A DNA stretch of 64,000 nucleotides from Edaphochlamys debaryana. Lineage: Eukaryota > Chlorophyta > Chlorophyceae > Chlamydomonadales. The stretch spans positions 186,001-250,000 of the forward strand of contig JAEHOE010000053.1 of NCBI GenBank assembly GCA_016858145.1, given 5' to 3'. The position numbers and the translations under genes were made by a program. The notes beneath the pieces were generated by a model. It was not told the origin of the DNA and did not search any database. It worked only from the letters and a program-made list of their open reading frames with translations. Of the stretch, positions 20,137 through 31,527 are shown in pieces. Position 1 is the first letter of the stretch; the number at the start of each line of letters is the position of its first letter.

Positions 20137-22476
20137 ATGTCGCGAAGAGGCCTCCTAGGGCTGCTCCTGTTCGCACTGGTCGCCGTCACTTCCGCGCAAT
20201 TTGGGGGCAAACGGCCTCCGAAGCCCAAAGCACCCGTGTTCAAGAAGGACATCACGCTGATCAAATGCCAGGTCTGCGAAGCAATGGCGAAACAGGCCGG
20301 CAAGATCGTCAAGGACCTCGCGGAGGAGGCTGGCGCCAAGAAGGTACGTCCCGCGCGGACGGGGCCAATAGCTTTGCGCGCGCCTTGCTGATCGCTTCTG
20401 GTGACTCGCGCAGGTGGCCGAGGCTGACATCCTAGACCGCATAGAGAAGATGTGCGACCCCGATGAGAACGATGGCGACTGGCTGACCCACTATGACCTC
20501 GTGGTGGAGGGTGACTACCTGAAGATGAAGGATACTGGCAAGGTCGGTTGGCTGACGGGGCGTCGCGGGTGGCGTCTACTGCGGGGTGGGGGTGTTGCGC
20601 GGGGGGGGGCACCGCTCGGGGGCACCCCCGCTGTGCGAGATGTCCCTTCCAGCCTTGAGCCACGCGTCAAGCCGTGGGCCGACACAGCCCAGCACTATTC
20701 TGTACCTGCTCGGCCGTCGACTTTTGCGACCACTGTGGTGACCCACAGCCAGCAGGCATTGCTGGGCAGTGCCCCTGTCGCCTGTCGGCCCCGCTGCCGG
20801 CGCGTTGGCGGGCCTGGCTGGCACGAGCAGGCAGGCAGCCGCCGCCCGCGGCTAGACCGGGGCAATGAAAGTCAGGGACCACCGCGAATGGTTTTACTCG
20901 CGACCCTGTCCAGGGCCTGAACTGGGACCCCTTCGGCAGCCCCACCCACCCTCCTGTAGCCAAAGCCGCCTCCAGCCAGCGCTGCCCCGAAACCGCACTC
21001 GGCTTCACCCCCACCAAGCCCTCCATGCATCGCCCCATCCCCCCCCCCGCAGATGGGGAAGTGCAAGTCGGAGTGCCGTACGATTGCTCGCGCATGCGAG
21101 CAAATCGCTGAGGACCTGGACCTGACCGACCTCTCGGCCATGCTGTACAAGGGCAAGAAGCGCGCGGCCATCTCCAACTGGATGTGCCACGAATCCAGCG
21201 ACTCGTGTACTGTCACCACCAAGCACGTGCACAAGGTGAGGCCAGCTTCAATCTGCTCGGGTGCATCCGTGGCCGGTCGAAGCTGTACGGAAGCTGGGGG
21301 GGCCGTCCTCTCCGCAACTCCATAGACTCGCACCCGTATTGTGCCCGTCCAGTGCACGTGCGTCAGTCGTGCGCTTCGTGGCCTTTCATATCCAAACCGG
21401 TCCCATGCAAGGCACACCTCAGCTGCTGGTCCTGCTCCTCCCGCTACTCCCACCCCCACCCGCCCCTGACAGGACCGGGTGGACGAGGAGCACGTGCCCA
21501 TGGATCCGGACGAGATCTCATCCGTCAAGATGCTGCGCAACATGAAGGCGGCGGGGCTGTCGGGCAGCATGTACTCGCGGGAGACCATGCAGGTGTGATC
21601 ACCGGCAGTTAGCGGCCTAGGACCGTGTGGCGTAAGGGCAGGAGCGCCCTCAAGGCAGGTGCCTCTCTAGACTTTACAAGCGGAGTGCCCCAGGCGTTGG
21701 TTGAGCGGTGCGCTCGTTTTGGACCTCAAGGCGCTAGGGCCACGGCCTTGGCAGCACGGCACTGCAGCCAACAGCGTAACCCCGTTTGGGGGTCACGATG
21801 TTGAACCGCGAACCTGCCACGAGTGTGTCTGCACAGTCGCTGAGCCTTGCATTTGTCCTTTGCAGGAGGAGCTTGCTGAGCTGGCGGAGGAGTACGAAGA
21901 CGACCCCAACTTTGCCAAGCTGATGAAGGGTGAGCGAGGGGCCTGTGGGCGGGCGTATCGGGCGTATCGGGGTGCCGGGGGGGTGCATAGGCTGCCAGTC
22001 TCCAGGGCGCAGGCCTGACAATGCCTCGCTGCGCTGTGCAAACAGCAAACGGCCGCCGGTACAAAGCCGTTCCGAGCCGATTCCCTCGTTGGTGTGCATG
22101 GAGCCGGCCGGCCGCCGCCTTTAGTCATGCTTCGTGTTCACAATAGCTGCCCTCTTGCCGCCCCCCCCCCTACGCAGAGAGTGGCATGGACAAGCACATC
22201 CCGGGCAAGGACTCGGCCCCCGTGGAGGAGCCGGGCGCCGCCGAAGTCGAAGCGTCGGGAGCTTCGGCCATGGACACCGCGGCCGCCAAGGCAGCAGAGG
22301 CGGCTACGAAGCTACAGGAGGCTGCCGGAAAGGCGGCGGAAGCTGCTACCGAGGCCGCGGCAAAGGCGGCGGATGCCGTCAAGGAGGGCGCGGCGAAGGT
22401 GGTGGAGAATGCGAAGGGGCTTTTCGGGAAGCTGTTCGGGAAGAAGGAGGAGAAGGCGAAGGGTGGTGAGCTATGA
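20137..22476 (+). CDS. Secretory saposin-like protein with Ala/Lys-rich tail
   Basis: Six exons (20137-20343, 20414-20542, 21053-21235, 21473-21592, 21866-21929, 22178-22476) join in phase to 333 residues. Residues 1-21 are a signal peptide (LLGLLLFALVAVTSA). Residues about 45-170 carry the spaced cysteines of a saposin-B-like domain: CQVCEAM, EKMCDP, KCKSECRTIARACE and NWMCHESSDSC. Such proteins bind lipids or assist ER folding. A charged linker leads to a ~75-residue Ala/Lys/Glu-rich amphipathic helix with loose 11-residue periodicity, like group 3 LEA proteins. The protein ends KGGEL, which is not a canonical K/HDEL retention signal. Fold assignment is good; function is inferred. Confidence 0.85.
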
Positions 22477-23030
22477 GGAAAGGACCATCGTTGGTGTGGG
22501 CTGTGAGAAGGTCGGGCATTGTAGGATGCAGGATGTGGGGTAGGAGTAGGCTTGGGGCAAGGGGGGGGTCTCGGCAGGCTTGGGTGCGGCGATGCGCGTG
22601 GGGTGAGAGCCCCCTGTTTGGTTTGACGGCGGACGCCGCGTAAGCCTCAGCTTGGGGCAGCATGCAGAAACGGCTGAGGACACACTGACTGCCGAGAGGT
22701 GCTTTGCAGGGCGAGCTAACGCTGGTGGTTGAGGGCACTGGTGGTTGAGGGGGAGGAAGGAGCGAGGTGGCGGGGTGATCGGCGTGTGCGGGTGCATGCG
22801 CTCGGGCACACCCCAGGTTGCAGGTTCGCGCCCCTGCAAAGCAAACGTTAAAACATACACGTGTGCGACTAGCGTCTCAGACGTTTACACGGAAGCTTGT
22901 TCACCGCGATCGCAGGCGCCCACTCCCTTGCGCACGCTTTCGCATTTAGCCGATAGCGCCTATCGAGTAGCTAACCTCACTACCTCAATCCACTATCGGA
23001 GCAGAGGCAAGCAGGCGGCCAGCGGCGACC
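22477..23030. other. Interval between saposin-like gene and LSm6
   Basis: Contains the 3' UTR of the saposin-like gene and the promoter of LSm6. No additional gene is visible. Confidence 0.4.
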
Positions 23031-24221
23031 ATGGCGGACGCGGGAGTCGCGACTGGAGCTACGAAGGTCCGCGCAGGGCGCAACTCCGACTGATCGGCCT
23101 ACTTGGATACTCGTAGCTGGCACTGGGCACGGAACGAGCGTCTCTAAGCTCAGCGTGGCCCGGTTCTGCACGCAGACGCCTGCGGAGTTCCTGAAGGCTA
23201 TTAAGGGCAAGCCTGTGCTAGTAAAGCTCAACTCTGGTGTCGACTACCGAGGTGCGTTGTCGCGCGGGCCCCCCGAATGGACTCGTGCCCACCCGCGTGC
23301 CTCCCTCCTGCGCACTCCAGAGCGGGGAGGCCTCTCCTCACCCCGCGCCCCTGGATCGCTTAAGCACTTTGACTGCGTCACAGCCATTCAGTTGGGGCCC
23401 AGAGGGCCGAGCATTAGGCCCGAAGCGGCATCTGGGAGGTCACCCAAACGTGCCAACGGTCTGTCCCTTGACCCCCCTCCACTCTCCAGGGATCCTGGCC
23501 TGCCTGGACGGCTACATGAACATCGCTATGGAGCAGACGGAGGTGGGCTCAGGCGTGGCCGTGGGGTTCCACAGAGGGGCAGAATGTGGACAGCTGCAGT
23601 GAGAAATTATGCCATGGCAATCGGACGCTGGCCCTGGCAGAAGCTGCGTGACGTCAGCTCGTATCAGACAGGGATGCGTGAGGGTCATATCGGCTCACGC
23701 TGCGAAGATGGTAAAGGCTGCAAGGGGGGATGCGTGAGGGTGGACAGAAGGGGATTGTAGGCCGGGCGGAGGAAGCGTGATCCAGCAAACGTAAGCAAGC
23801 GAGATGGCCAGGCACAACATGGCACCCAGGCACAGCTTTATCGTGGCCACCAGTTACGCCTTACAAACAGGCCCAGACCCATTGCGGCAAAATTGTGCCT
23901 TCCACACCGCTATCCTTGCATGAAGCTGACGCTCGCCTTCCTTGCCGGCTGTGCCCCTCAGGAGTACGTTAACGGGCAGCTGAAGAACAAGTACGGCGAT
24001 GCCTTCATCCGAGGGAACAACGGTGGGCCGTGGCATTGACACGGACTGTTTTGTTGGGCCGGCATGCTCCGTTGCCCACGTTTGCCTAGGACCGCGGTGC
24101 GGCGGTGTGCTGTGGGCCCGGAGTGAGGGCTAGCTTTCCCTTGATCAGTCCTGACGCTCCGGATTCGCCCGCCTCGCCTCCCCCTGCAGTGCTCTACATC
24201 AGTGCTATCAACAAGACGTAG
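23031..24221 (+). CDS. LSM6: U6 snRNA-associated Sm-like protein LSm6
   Basis: Five exons (23031-23066, 23176-23251, 23490-23542, 23962-24022, 24190-24221) join in phase to 85 residues, the usual length of LSm6. Sm motif 1 is seen in GKPVLVKLNSGVDYRG...LDGYMNIAMEQTE and Sm motif 2 in DAFIRGNNVLYISAI. LSm6 is a subunit of the LSm2-8 ring that binds the U-tail of U6 snRNA for splicing, and of the LSm1-7 ring for mRNA decay. The start MADAGVATGAT is preceded by a good ACC context and no longer frame is available. Nothing looks unusual. Confidence 0.95.
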
Positions 24222-25303
24222 TGGGGGACTGCGAGGCGACTCGGGCGCTCTCAAATGCCGAGAATGCTGTGCTGCTGGCAGCGTGGAAACAGTGCTGGCG
24301 GCACACTTGGACGCAAGCCTGCTGCCGACTCGGGCCGTAGGACCGCCTGAGCTGGCTGGCTACGCGCACTGTGGTTCCTAGTTGCCCGAGGGGAGTACCG
24401 GTTTGAGCTGGCGGCAGCAATGGTGACGTGCCGGTTCCCCGCCGGTGGAAAAGGTTCATCAGGCTGCCACTGAGGACGAGGACGAGAAGATGACGCTTGC
24501 CGTGAGCAAGCTTGGGGCGCTGTTGTTGCTGCGGTGCGAAGGCTTGAGGGGATGACGGGATGCAGCGACCCACCCGGTCTGGGGACTCTGGGGTCTGGGC
24601 TGCCAAGGGGGAGCCCCTGTCGATGTATCTGTTCAGATCGGTGACGCAGGCAGGACGCTTCTGGTAGTGCCAGATCGGTGTACTCAGTGACCAGGTCGGA
24701 TGCTGCTGGTGGCATTGATGGGCGGTAAGGGGTCTTGCGGGCCCAGTGTGCGCTGGTGCACGGGATTGGCTTAAGGCCCTTCTGCTGACTCTTGTGAGGT
24801 GCTGGGCCGCTGACCCAAGCGCCAACTGACTGGCGGCGGTAAGAAGGGCATTGTGCACGTGCGACTGTGTAAGCCCTCTCGGAGCATATGCGCGCCAACT
24901 ACGTTTGTCTTCGATGGGCAAGTTTCCATGCACCGCCAATTCCCAATGACCGGAACAGCCAACGTGTGGCAGTCCAAGCAAGCCTCAGACAGCCCTCCAA
25001 CTGGGGCCTCCCGTGCAGTCCAACGGTTCGAATGCGGCATTGTCACTAGAGTTCCTTTACTGCAGCTGCCTAACCCTATGCCCTCCTCCGGGCCCCCTCG
25101 CCCCCTGGCTGGCTCGCATGGCATCATAGCCTCAGCTCTCGTGCCCTTCGCCACGAGCTATCCCCTGATCACACTCACGCCTCCAGGGCTATAGCGAGTC
25201 CAGCCATGTAGCATGCAGCCCGCACCCATGCCAGCCACCGTTCCCCCGCATCCTCCCCATCGCACAGCCTCAACTCCTATCTCCACTCTGCCTTGCCGCC
25301 TGC
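24222..25303. other. Convergent intergenic interval
   Basis: About 1.1 kb lie between the 3' ends of LSm6 (plus) and the glycosyltransferase (minus). No supported gene or RNA was found. A TGTAA at 24868-24872 is a possible polyadenylation motif, although it is far from the LSm6 stop. Confidence 0.4.
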
Positions 25304-27698
25304 TCATAAGTCCTTCTTCCGCACCGCGGCTTCTGCCTCCGTGGGCGTGCGCCCAAACGCCGCGACGCTGGCGTGCGCCGAGATGCCCGCCGGCCTCGCC
25401 GCGCGCTTCGTGCTCTGCCGAGTGCCCACGGGCCGCCCCGCTCTCGAGTCCACGTTGTCCAGCAGTTCCAGGAACTCGAGCGCCGAGTTGTGGGCCTCAA
25501 CAAGTCCGAACATGGCCGCGGCGGCCTTGGGGAAGGAGGAGTAGGACTTGCCCCGCATGTGGAAGGAGATGGCGGTGCGGATGAGGGAGCTGCAGGGACA
25601 GGGGGAATAGGACGGGGGATTCTGTGTCGCGGAGGGGCTTGGGGAAGGAGGACAAGGGCTGGAACAGTGAGGTGAATGGGTGCAGGCTGGGCCCTACATC
25701 CGCCTGCTGGGGGCGAGCGAGCTGCATGGGAGACCTTGGCCACCCGTCCGCCCCACGTCTCTGCCCTGGAACCTTTGTACCCACTCCTTACCCCGCCGAC
25801 GCATCCGCCCGCCCTCGTCGCGCCCACCTGCACCCCTCGTCGCAGTTGCCAACGACCAGCGCGCCCATGGGGTCCTTGACCAGCAGGCGGTTGGCCAGAT
25901 TGTCGAACGTCACGTGATCGTACGGACTGTCGTACAGCAACGAGTCCCCGGGATCCGTGAACCCGACGCCCACGCGCCAGATGCACTGGGACACGAGTGA
26001 GTCACCGCCTGAGTATCCTATGAGCGAGTTGATGCACGCGAGAGCGTCGTCGTACAGGAGCTTACGCATCAGTCCGACGGAAAGCAGCATGCCGGCGCCT
26101 CCATGAGCGCCAGTCATGGTGCAGTTGGGCTTGGTCTCTGGGCACGCATTCTCCGGCGTGCAGTACGGACACGATGGTCGAGGCACGTACTTGGTATCGA
26201 GCTGGGCTTTGGGAAGCTTGTCCCCCGTTTTGTTGAAGCCGCAGGGCAGGCACCGGTAGCTCTCCAGCCGGGGGTGCCGCGAGTCGTACCATAGATTGTC
26301 CGACAACGCGATGGGCAGCTCCGGGTCGAAGCGGCTTAGTAATCGCCGTACGTTCGGCATGAAGAACACGGTGTCGTCATCGCCGTACAGCATCCACTTG
26401 TAGCCGTCGCCGAAGGCGCGGTGCGCGGCAAAGGGCGCCACTGCCGCGCGCATGTCCCCTGGGAACTTGGCGTGCCACTTGTGAGGGTCGGGGTCGTTCT
26501 CGTTTGGGAAGTACTCGTACACCTCGTCGTACTTGGCGTACACCTGTACGGCACGCGTACAGCACGAGGGGCCGTTGGAAGCTGGCAGCATGCCGGGGTG
26601 GCGGTGCGCTGGGCTGGACACGTGGCGTTTCAGTTATGGATCCCCAGCCAGAGGACTGCAGGCAGGGCCAACACAGGCCCCAAGATAGGTAGGCTCTGGC
26701 TAGCTTGCTCCAGCGGGGGTTTGCCTGACAGCCGCATGGTGCAGGAGGCAAAGCCTTCGGTACAAAGGTACCCGTGCTGCGTGCTGCTTCCAGGGAACAG
26801 CTGCCCTTTCGGAGTCTGAACCGCAGAGGGCAGAGGCAATTTCCCTCCGCAGCCCAACGCCGGCACTGCTAGGTGGCCCGAGCCTAACCCCTCGGACTGA
26901 AGCGCAGCCTCAAGCACCCCCCATAGCCGGTCTTTCGGCTGGCTGCGAGGGTGCTACCGCACACAACGGCCCTTCGCGGTCCGGCCCTCGAGGGAGTACT
27001 TACCCCCGCCCGCTCAAACCTGCAGCTAGGCTCAGGTCCAGTCAGTCCCTGCTGGCCCCTGGATGGGTGGCCTTTGGCCGGGGTATCCGGGAGGCAGGAA
27101 GCAGGCCCCCACGCCCCAGAGCCCTAGTGCCACGCTGGACCTGGTCCTGCCTGGCCTGCATGCCCCCCCCCACACACCCGGCAGGTAGGAGCCGCCGCCC
27201 CTGGGCGGGACTTCCTGGGCTATGCAGCCCCGGGGGCGTTATCAAAATCCCCGCCAAGCGCTCCCCGTACGAACATCCGACCCGGCACTGACAAGCCTCC
27301 CATCCTGCCTCAAAGAACGCATGCCCACCATATGCCCATGACTGCATGAGCCTGGTTGCGCTGCGCCCCGCCGGCCAGACCGCTTGGGCCTCCTCCAGCC
27401 CACGACCGCCCACCTTGTTAAGGTGTGGTACCTCCGTCTCGTTATCGGTCATGATTAGCGTCCGTATCCCATCCCGGTAGGACCGAGTGGCCTGGGCCAA
27501 TACGAGGCGCGAGGATGCCGACGCCAATGCCACGATGAAGTCCGCGTTCGTGAGCTCCGGCTGTGCCACCTTCGACTTTGAGCTCTTCTTACTAGATGCC
27601 GCTGTAGCTTGTGCTACCAGAGCGAGGCCAAAGAGCGCCAGGAGCAGAAGCTGGGAAGGGCGCGGCCGTCCCGGCCCTCTATGCGTGCCGGGGGCCAT
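25304..27698 (-). CDS. Fringe-like family 31 glycosyltransferase
   Basis: Three exons (27414-27698, 25828-26543, 25304-25589) join in phase to about 428 residues. The N-terminus has a single hydrophobic segment (SQLLLLALFGLALVAQA) that would anchor or direct the protein into the Golgi lumen. The catalytic region contains the fringe/beta-1,3-glycosyltransferase pattern: IRTLIMTDNE, then KWMLYGDDDTVFF with the metal-binding acidic triad. Downstream are paired cysteines (CPYCTPENACPETKPNC) and a GGAGMLLS segment. A D-rich YSGGDSLVSQCIW follows, as in fringe-like plant DUF604 proteins. It should transfer a sugar from a nucleotide donor to a glycoprotein or glycan; donor and acceptor are unknown. 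An 870-bp first intron is the longest. It diverges from the oil-body protein gene. Confidence 0.87.
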
Positions 27699-28355
27699 GG
27701 CAGGGGCCGGGGGATGGCACCCGCGGATGGAGGAAGGACACGCAAGTGTCACTGTCTCGCCTGAGAGCCTTGAGCTGAACCTAAGGTCTCAGAGGGTAGT
27801 TCTAGAATTGACAAGCTCCTGGGAAGGGCCCCCATCGTTGGGGCTCTCGCAGTAGCTGCACTCTGCCCATAAGCCGGAGAGTTGCTTTAACTACAGAGCT
27901 TCTGGTTGCAGTGCTTTGAGGGCCCGTGCGGGGTCTTCGCGAGCAAAAGAGTGCAAGGACAGTAGCGACAAGCCGCGCGGCGGTTGCTAGTGAAACAGAC
28001 CTGCCAACAGTGTTCCAGCTATGTTGTCAGTGCTATAGGAAGTATCGTTGTTGCAAGCCGCGCTTGGTCGCCCGCCCCTGTCGATGCAGCGCTGTCGTCG
28101 CCTGGCGTCCGCAGGCCTCTCCCAGTTCATTGTGCAAGACTTGCGAGCAGTGTGCATGTCTTGCGAGTGGCTTTCAGCCTGCGCGTCGGGAAGCGACCCG
28201 CGGGACCCGTCGTGCTTATGCCCTCTCCCGCGCGTGTGCTTCTGCGCCCCAAGTAGCACCAGTTCACCCTGACGCACCTGCACAGCACCCTTTTCAAGGG
28301 CCAGCACACTCGCTCGCTGTACTCTCTCAGCGCCGTGAGGTCTGCACCGGCCGCC
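27699..28355. promoter_or_regulatory. Divergent promoter region, GT31 and OBAP genes
   Basis: About 660 bp separate the two start codons, so promoters and 5' UTRs of both genes lie here. No specific element could be identified by eye. Confidence 0.4.
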
Positions 28356-30973
28356 ATGTCCAGCACCGAGCCCTTGGACCTGGGACCTGGGACCTGTCCT
28401 GTCCTGGGACCGCCGGGTTGCTTGCGCGCGGCCGCAGGGACGCCGTCCTCCGAGCGAGCGGGGAGCGCCTCGGCAGCAGCCACCCCTGTACCGCCCCCCG
28501 CAAGCCCCGCCGAGGAGCGAGGCGGCACCGGTGCTGCAGGTGACGGCGCCTCCTCGGGGGGTGAGCCCGCCAGCGTGCCACGCCTCCTCAGGCCCCACAA
28601 GTCTGCCCCTCCGCCTCTGCCGCACACTCGGCCTGCCCCCCCGCTCCCCGTCGCGTGCTTCCCCCAACCCCGCAATCGCGCCGCTGGACCACAAACTTGA
28701 AGTCCCCCCGGCCCCCGCTGCTCTCCCCCACCCCCCTGTCCGCGCTCTTCCGCTTCCCCCTCCCCCCCCCCTTCCGCCCCCTCCAGGCCCCCCGCTGCCA
28801 GATGATCCCGTCCACGAGCCCATGCACCTCATCACTGCCGCACTGGACGCGGGCTGCTCGCTGCTGCAGTCCCGTGGGCCGGTGGGGAAGATCCACCAGC
28901 ACGTGTGCGCCTTCCACATGTGAGGGGGGGGCCGGGAGGGGGGTGAGGGCATTGAGGGGAGGGGAAGGGGGACGGCGATGGGGTTAAAAGACAAGAGTGC
29001 AAGGCAAGCGAGTGCGTAAGGGCACTGACGTGGCGAGGGGGTACCGTACGGCGGGGAGGGAAGGACGTCCGAGCCTCCGAGGGCGTGTGAAGAAGGTGAC
29101 ACGCCTTCCCGTGCGGAACGACCTGTGGCCTCTTCGCCTCTGTCCTTTTGGCTCAAAGAGAGGCCCACGCACACACGTCGTCTCGTGCTGCGCTTGTCCT
29201 CCTCGGCTCCCCCTCCTATCACGGTCTCGCCCTCCCTCTCGCCCCATCAGGTACTCCCACGACGCCACCCGCCCCGTGCGAGCACACCACTACTGCGCGC
29301 ACCGGGGGGAGGAGATGCGCCAGGTGAGGGGGAGATCCGGGAGACAGAGCGGGGACGTACCGACGGTCTTCGCTTCAATGCACCCCCATCTGTAACGCCG
29401 TGCCCGCCCCGCGCTGGACGGTCCCTTCATTTCGTCCGCCCTTGGCAGTGCGTGCTGTACGACAGCAGCGAGCCTAACGCCCGACTGATCGGTCTGGAGT
29501 ACATCATCTCCCGCCGGCTGTACGAGGTGGGGCCGGGGCGGGGCCGTCGCGGGGGAGAGGACGTGCGGGGAGCACTGCTGCTGCCCAGGAAGAAGAGTGC
29601 TGCTGAATCCATACAGCCCACGAACCCCGACCCTCCTCCTCCCTCCCTCCCGCCTGCCCCCCTCCCCACCCCCAGTCCCTGCCCCCGGAGGAGCGCCGGT
29701 ACTGGCACAGCCACGTGTACGAGGTGAGAGCAGCTAGCCCCTAGCTGGGCTCTTGGTACGTATTCTGTCGGATTGTGTGGTGCCAGATCCCCTTCAGGGA
29801 TTTGTCTCTCGCCCCCTGGAAGGTCTCCTTCCCCCTTCGGCCCTTGAACTTGACTCTCTGCCCCCCCCCTCCCTCCCCCCCTGTCAGGTCAAGTCCGGCA
29901 TGCTGGTGGCCCCGGGCGTGCCGGGCCCCGCAGAGGACGCCGACATGCGCCAGGTCATCAACACGTACGGCAAGATCTGGCACACGTGGCAGGTGAGGTC
30001 GAACCAGAAGCCGTCACCACTAGCCCTCGGCTCTTCCCACCCGCCCCACTATCTTATCCCTCTGTTGCCGCTGCCCACCCTGATCTCCCCCCCCATCGGC
30101 CTCTCCCCTTCCACCACGGCCTCCACCACCCCTATCACCACCCACCCCGCCCCCCAGGTGGACCGCGGCGACCCCCTGCCCCTGGGCCCCCCCCAGCTGA
30201 TGATGGCCTACACGGCCGACGGCCAGCTGCCCCCGGACGTGCTGGCCAGCAGGGACCGGGCCATGGGCGTGGACAGCCAGCAGGTGGGCGCAAGTGTGAA
30301 TGGCTGCTCGCTTGAGCCGAGGGAAGCGTAGGTGGGCGCGAGTGCGTGCCGTGGGGGGTTGTGGCGTGTGACCCCCCTGCGATACCTCTGATACCGGGCT
30401 GCGCTCTCTCCGCTATGACCCTGACTCCTAGCCTCCCACCGAGCCGCGCTCCCTCGTGCGGTGTGCCGTAGCGCTCTCCCACACCAGCCCTGCCTCCCCA
30501 TCCCCCTTCCCCTCTCCTTTCTTCCCTCACCCCCCTGTCAGGTCCGGCACCGGCGCCGCCACATGGCCGCCGACCCCCCCGAGCCCCACCCCGACGCCGA
30601 CCACCCCTGGCGCACGGGCAGGGCCTGGCAGTGCGTCATGCAGGAGGTCGACTTCCGCCGGCCCCCGCCGCCACCTGCTGCCGCCTCCTCGGCCCCGTCC
30701 TCGGCCCCGGCCTTGGGCTCGGGCTCGGCACCCCCAGGGGCTGCTGCGTCTGTTGCGCAGGGGGCTGAGACGGGGCAGGGCGGAAGCGGCGGCGCCATGC
30801 AAGGGGAGGAGGGGCCGGGGCCGCTGGGAGGCGACAGGGGCGTGATGGTGGGTGGGGCGCTGCCGCTGCCGACCGGGGGCGCGGGCGAGGCGATGGACTC
30901 GCTGAGGCCGGGGGGCGGCGGGGAGAGCGGCGGCGCGGCGGCAGGGGGGCCGGCGGGCGAGGGGCAGGCGTGA
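28356..30973 (+). CDS. Oil-body-associated protein (OBAP, DUF1264)
   Basis: Eight exons (28356-28560, 28787-28919, 29251-29323, 29449-29526, 29676-29723, 29888-29992, 30158-30283, 30542-30973) give about 399 residues. The core is the OBAP/DUF1264 family: LDAGCSLLQSRGPVGKIHQH, YSHDATRPVRAHHYCAH, SSEPNARLIGLEYIISRRLYE, LPPEERRYWHSHVYE and YGKIWHTWQVDRGDPLPLG. In plants these proteins coat or stabilise seed oil bodies, so a lipid-droplet role is likely. The first ~70 residues and the last ~110 (Pro/Ala/Gly-rich after DFRRPPPPP) are low-complexity extensions beyond the family core. The first exon could instead end at 28539 without changing frame. Confidence 0.9.
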
Positions 30974-31527
30974 GGTGTGAAGCAGGGCACGGGGCGCCTC
31001 AATGTTATCGGCGGAAGCAGGATGCAGGCCTGGTGAGGGGCTGCGCTGGCTGAGGTGAGGCTTGACGCGGGTGAGGATGTCGCGGCCGAATCCGAACCGT
31101 GCCCGAGTTGAGCAGGAAGTGGCGCACAAGCATAGTTACGCTTTCGCGCGTTGACCAACGTTGATTCAATCAATTGTGTGCACTCTGATTGTTGGGTGCT
31201 GCTTTTGCTTGGCAGACCGAAGACTGGTGGTGTGTTGATGGATGGGCGGTGCGGCAGAAGCAGCACTCGTGTTGGCGCCCAACGCCACAGGCACAATGAT
31301 TACAATACACGTCATTTGGGAATTTGGGAATGTGGGGCTTTGGGTAACCGAAGGCGGTTATTGGTACGCATTCGGTTGGCATTGGTACGCATTCGGTTGA
31401 TACCGCATTCCCAACGCTTCCTTCCCCGGCCATTTACCACTGCTTCACTATTCCAGCGTTTGCCATTCAGCACCACTTCCGTAGCCTCAGCGTCGCCAGC
31501 GTTCCCCAATCCCAGCACCTAGTAACC
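30974..31527. other. Interval between OBAP and COG0523 genes
   Basis: Holds the 3' UTR of the OBAP gene and the promoter of the GTPase. Nearly identical GGTACGCATTCGGTTG-type repeats lie at about 31375-31401. No gene is seen. Confidence 0.45.

Noticed and set aside
24208..24981. 257-codon minus-strand frame after LSm6
   Set aside because: No protein-like composition, no splice support, and it overlaps likely 3' UTR sequence.
27987..29222. 411-codon minus-strand frame opposite the OBAP gene
   Set aside because: Shadow of the OBAP first exons and C-rich introns; the plus strand carries the conserved protein.
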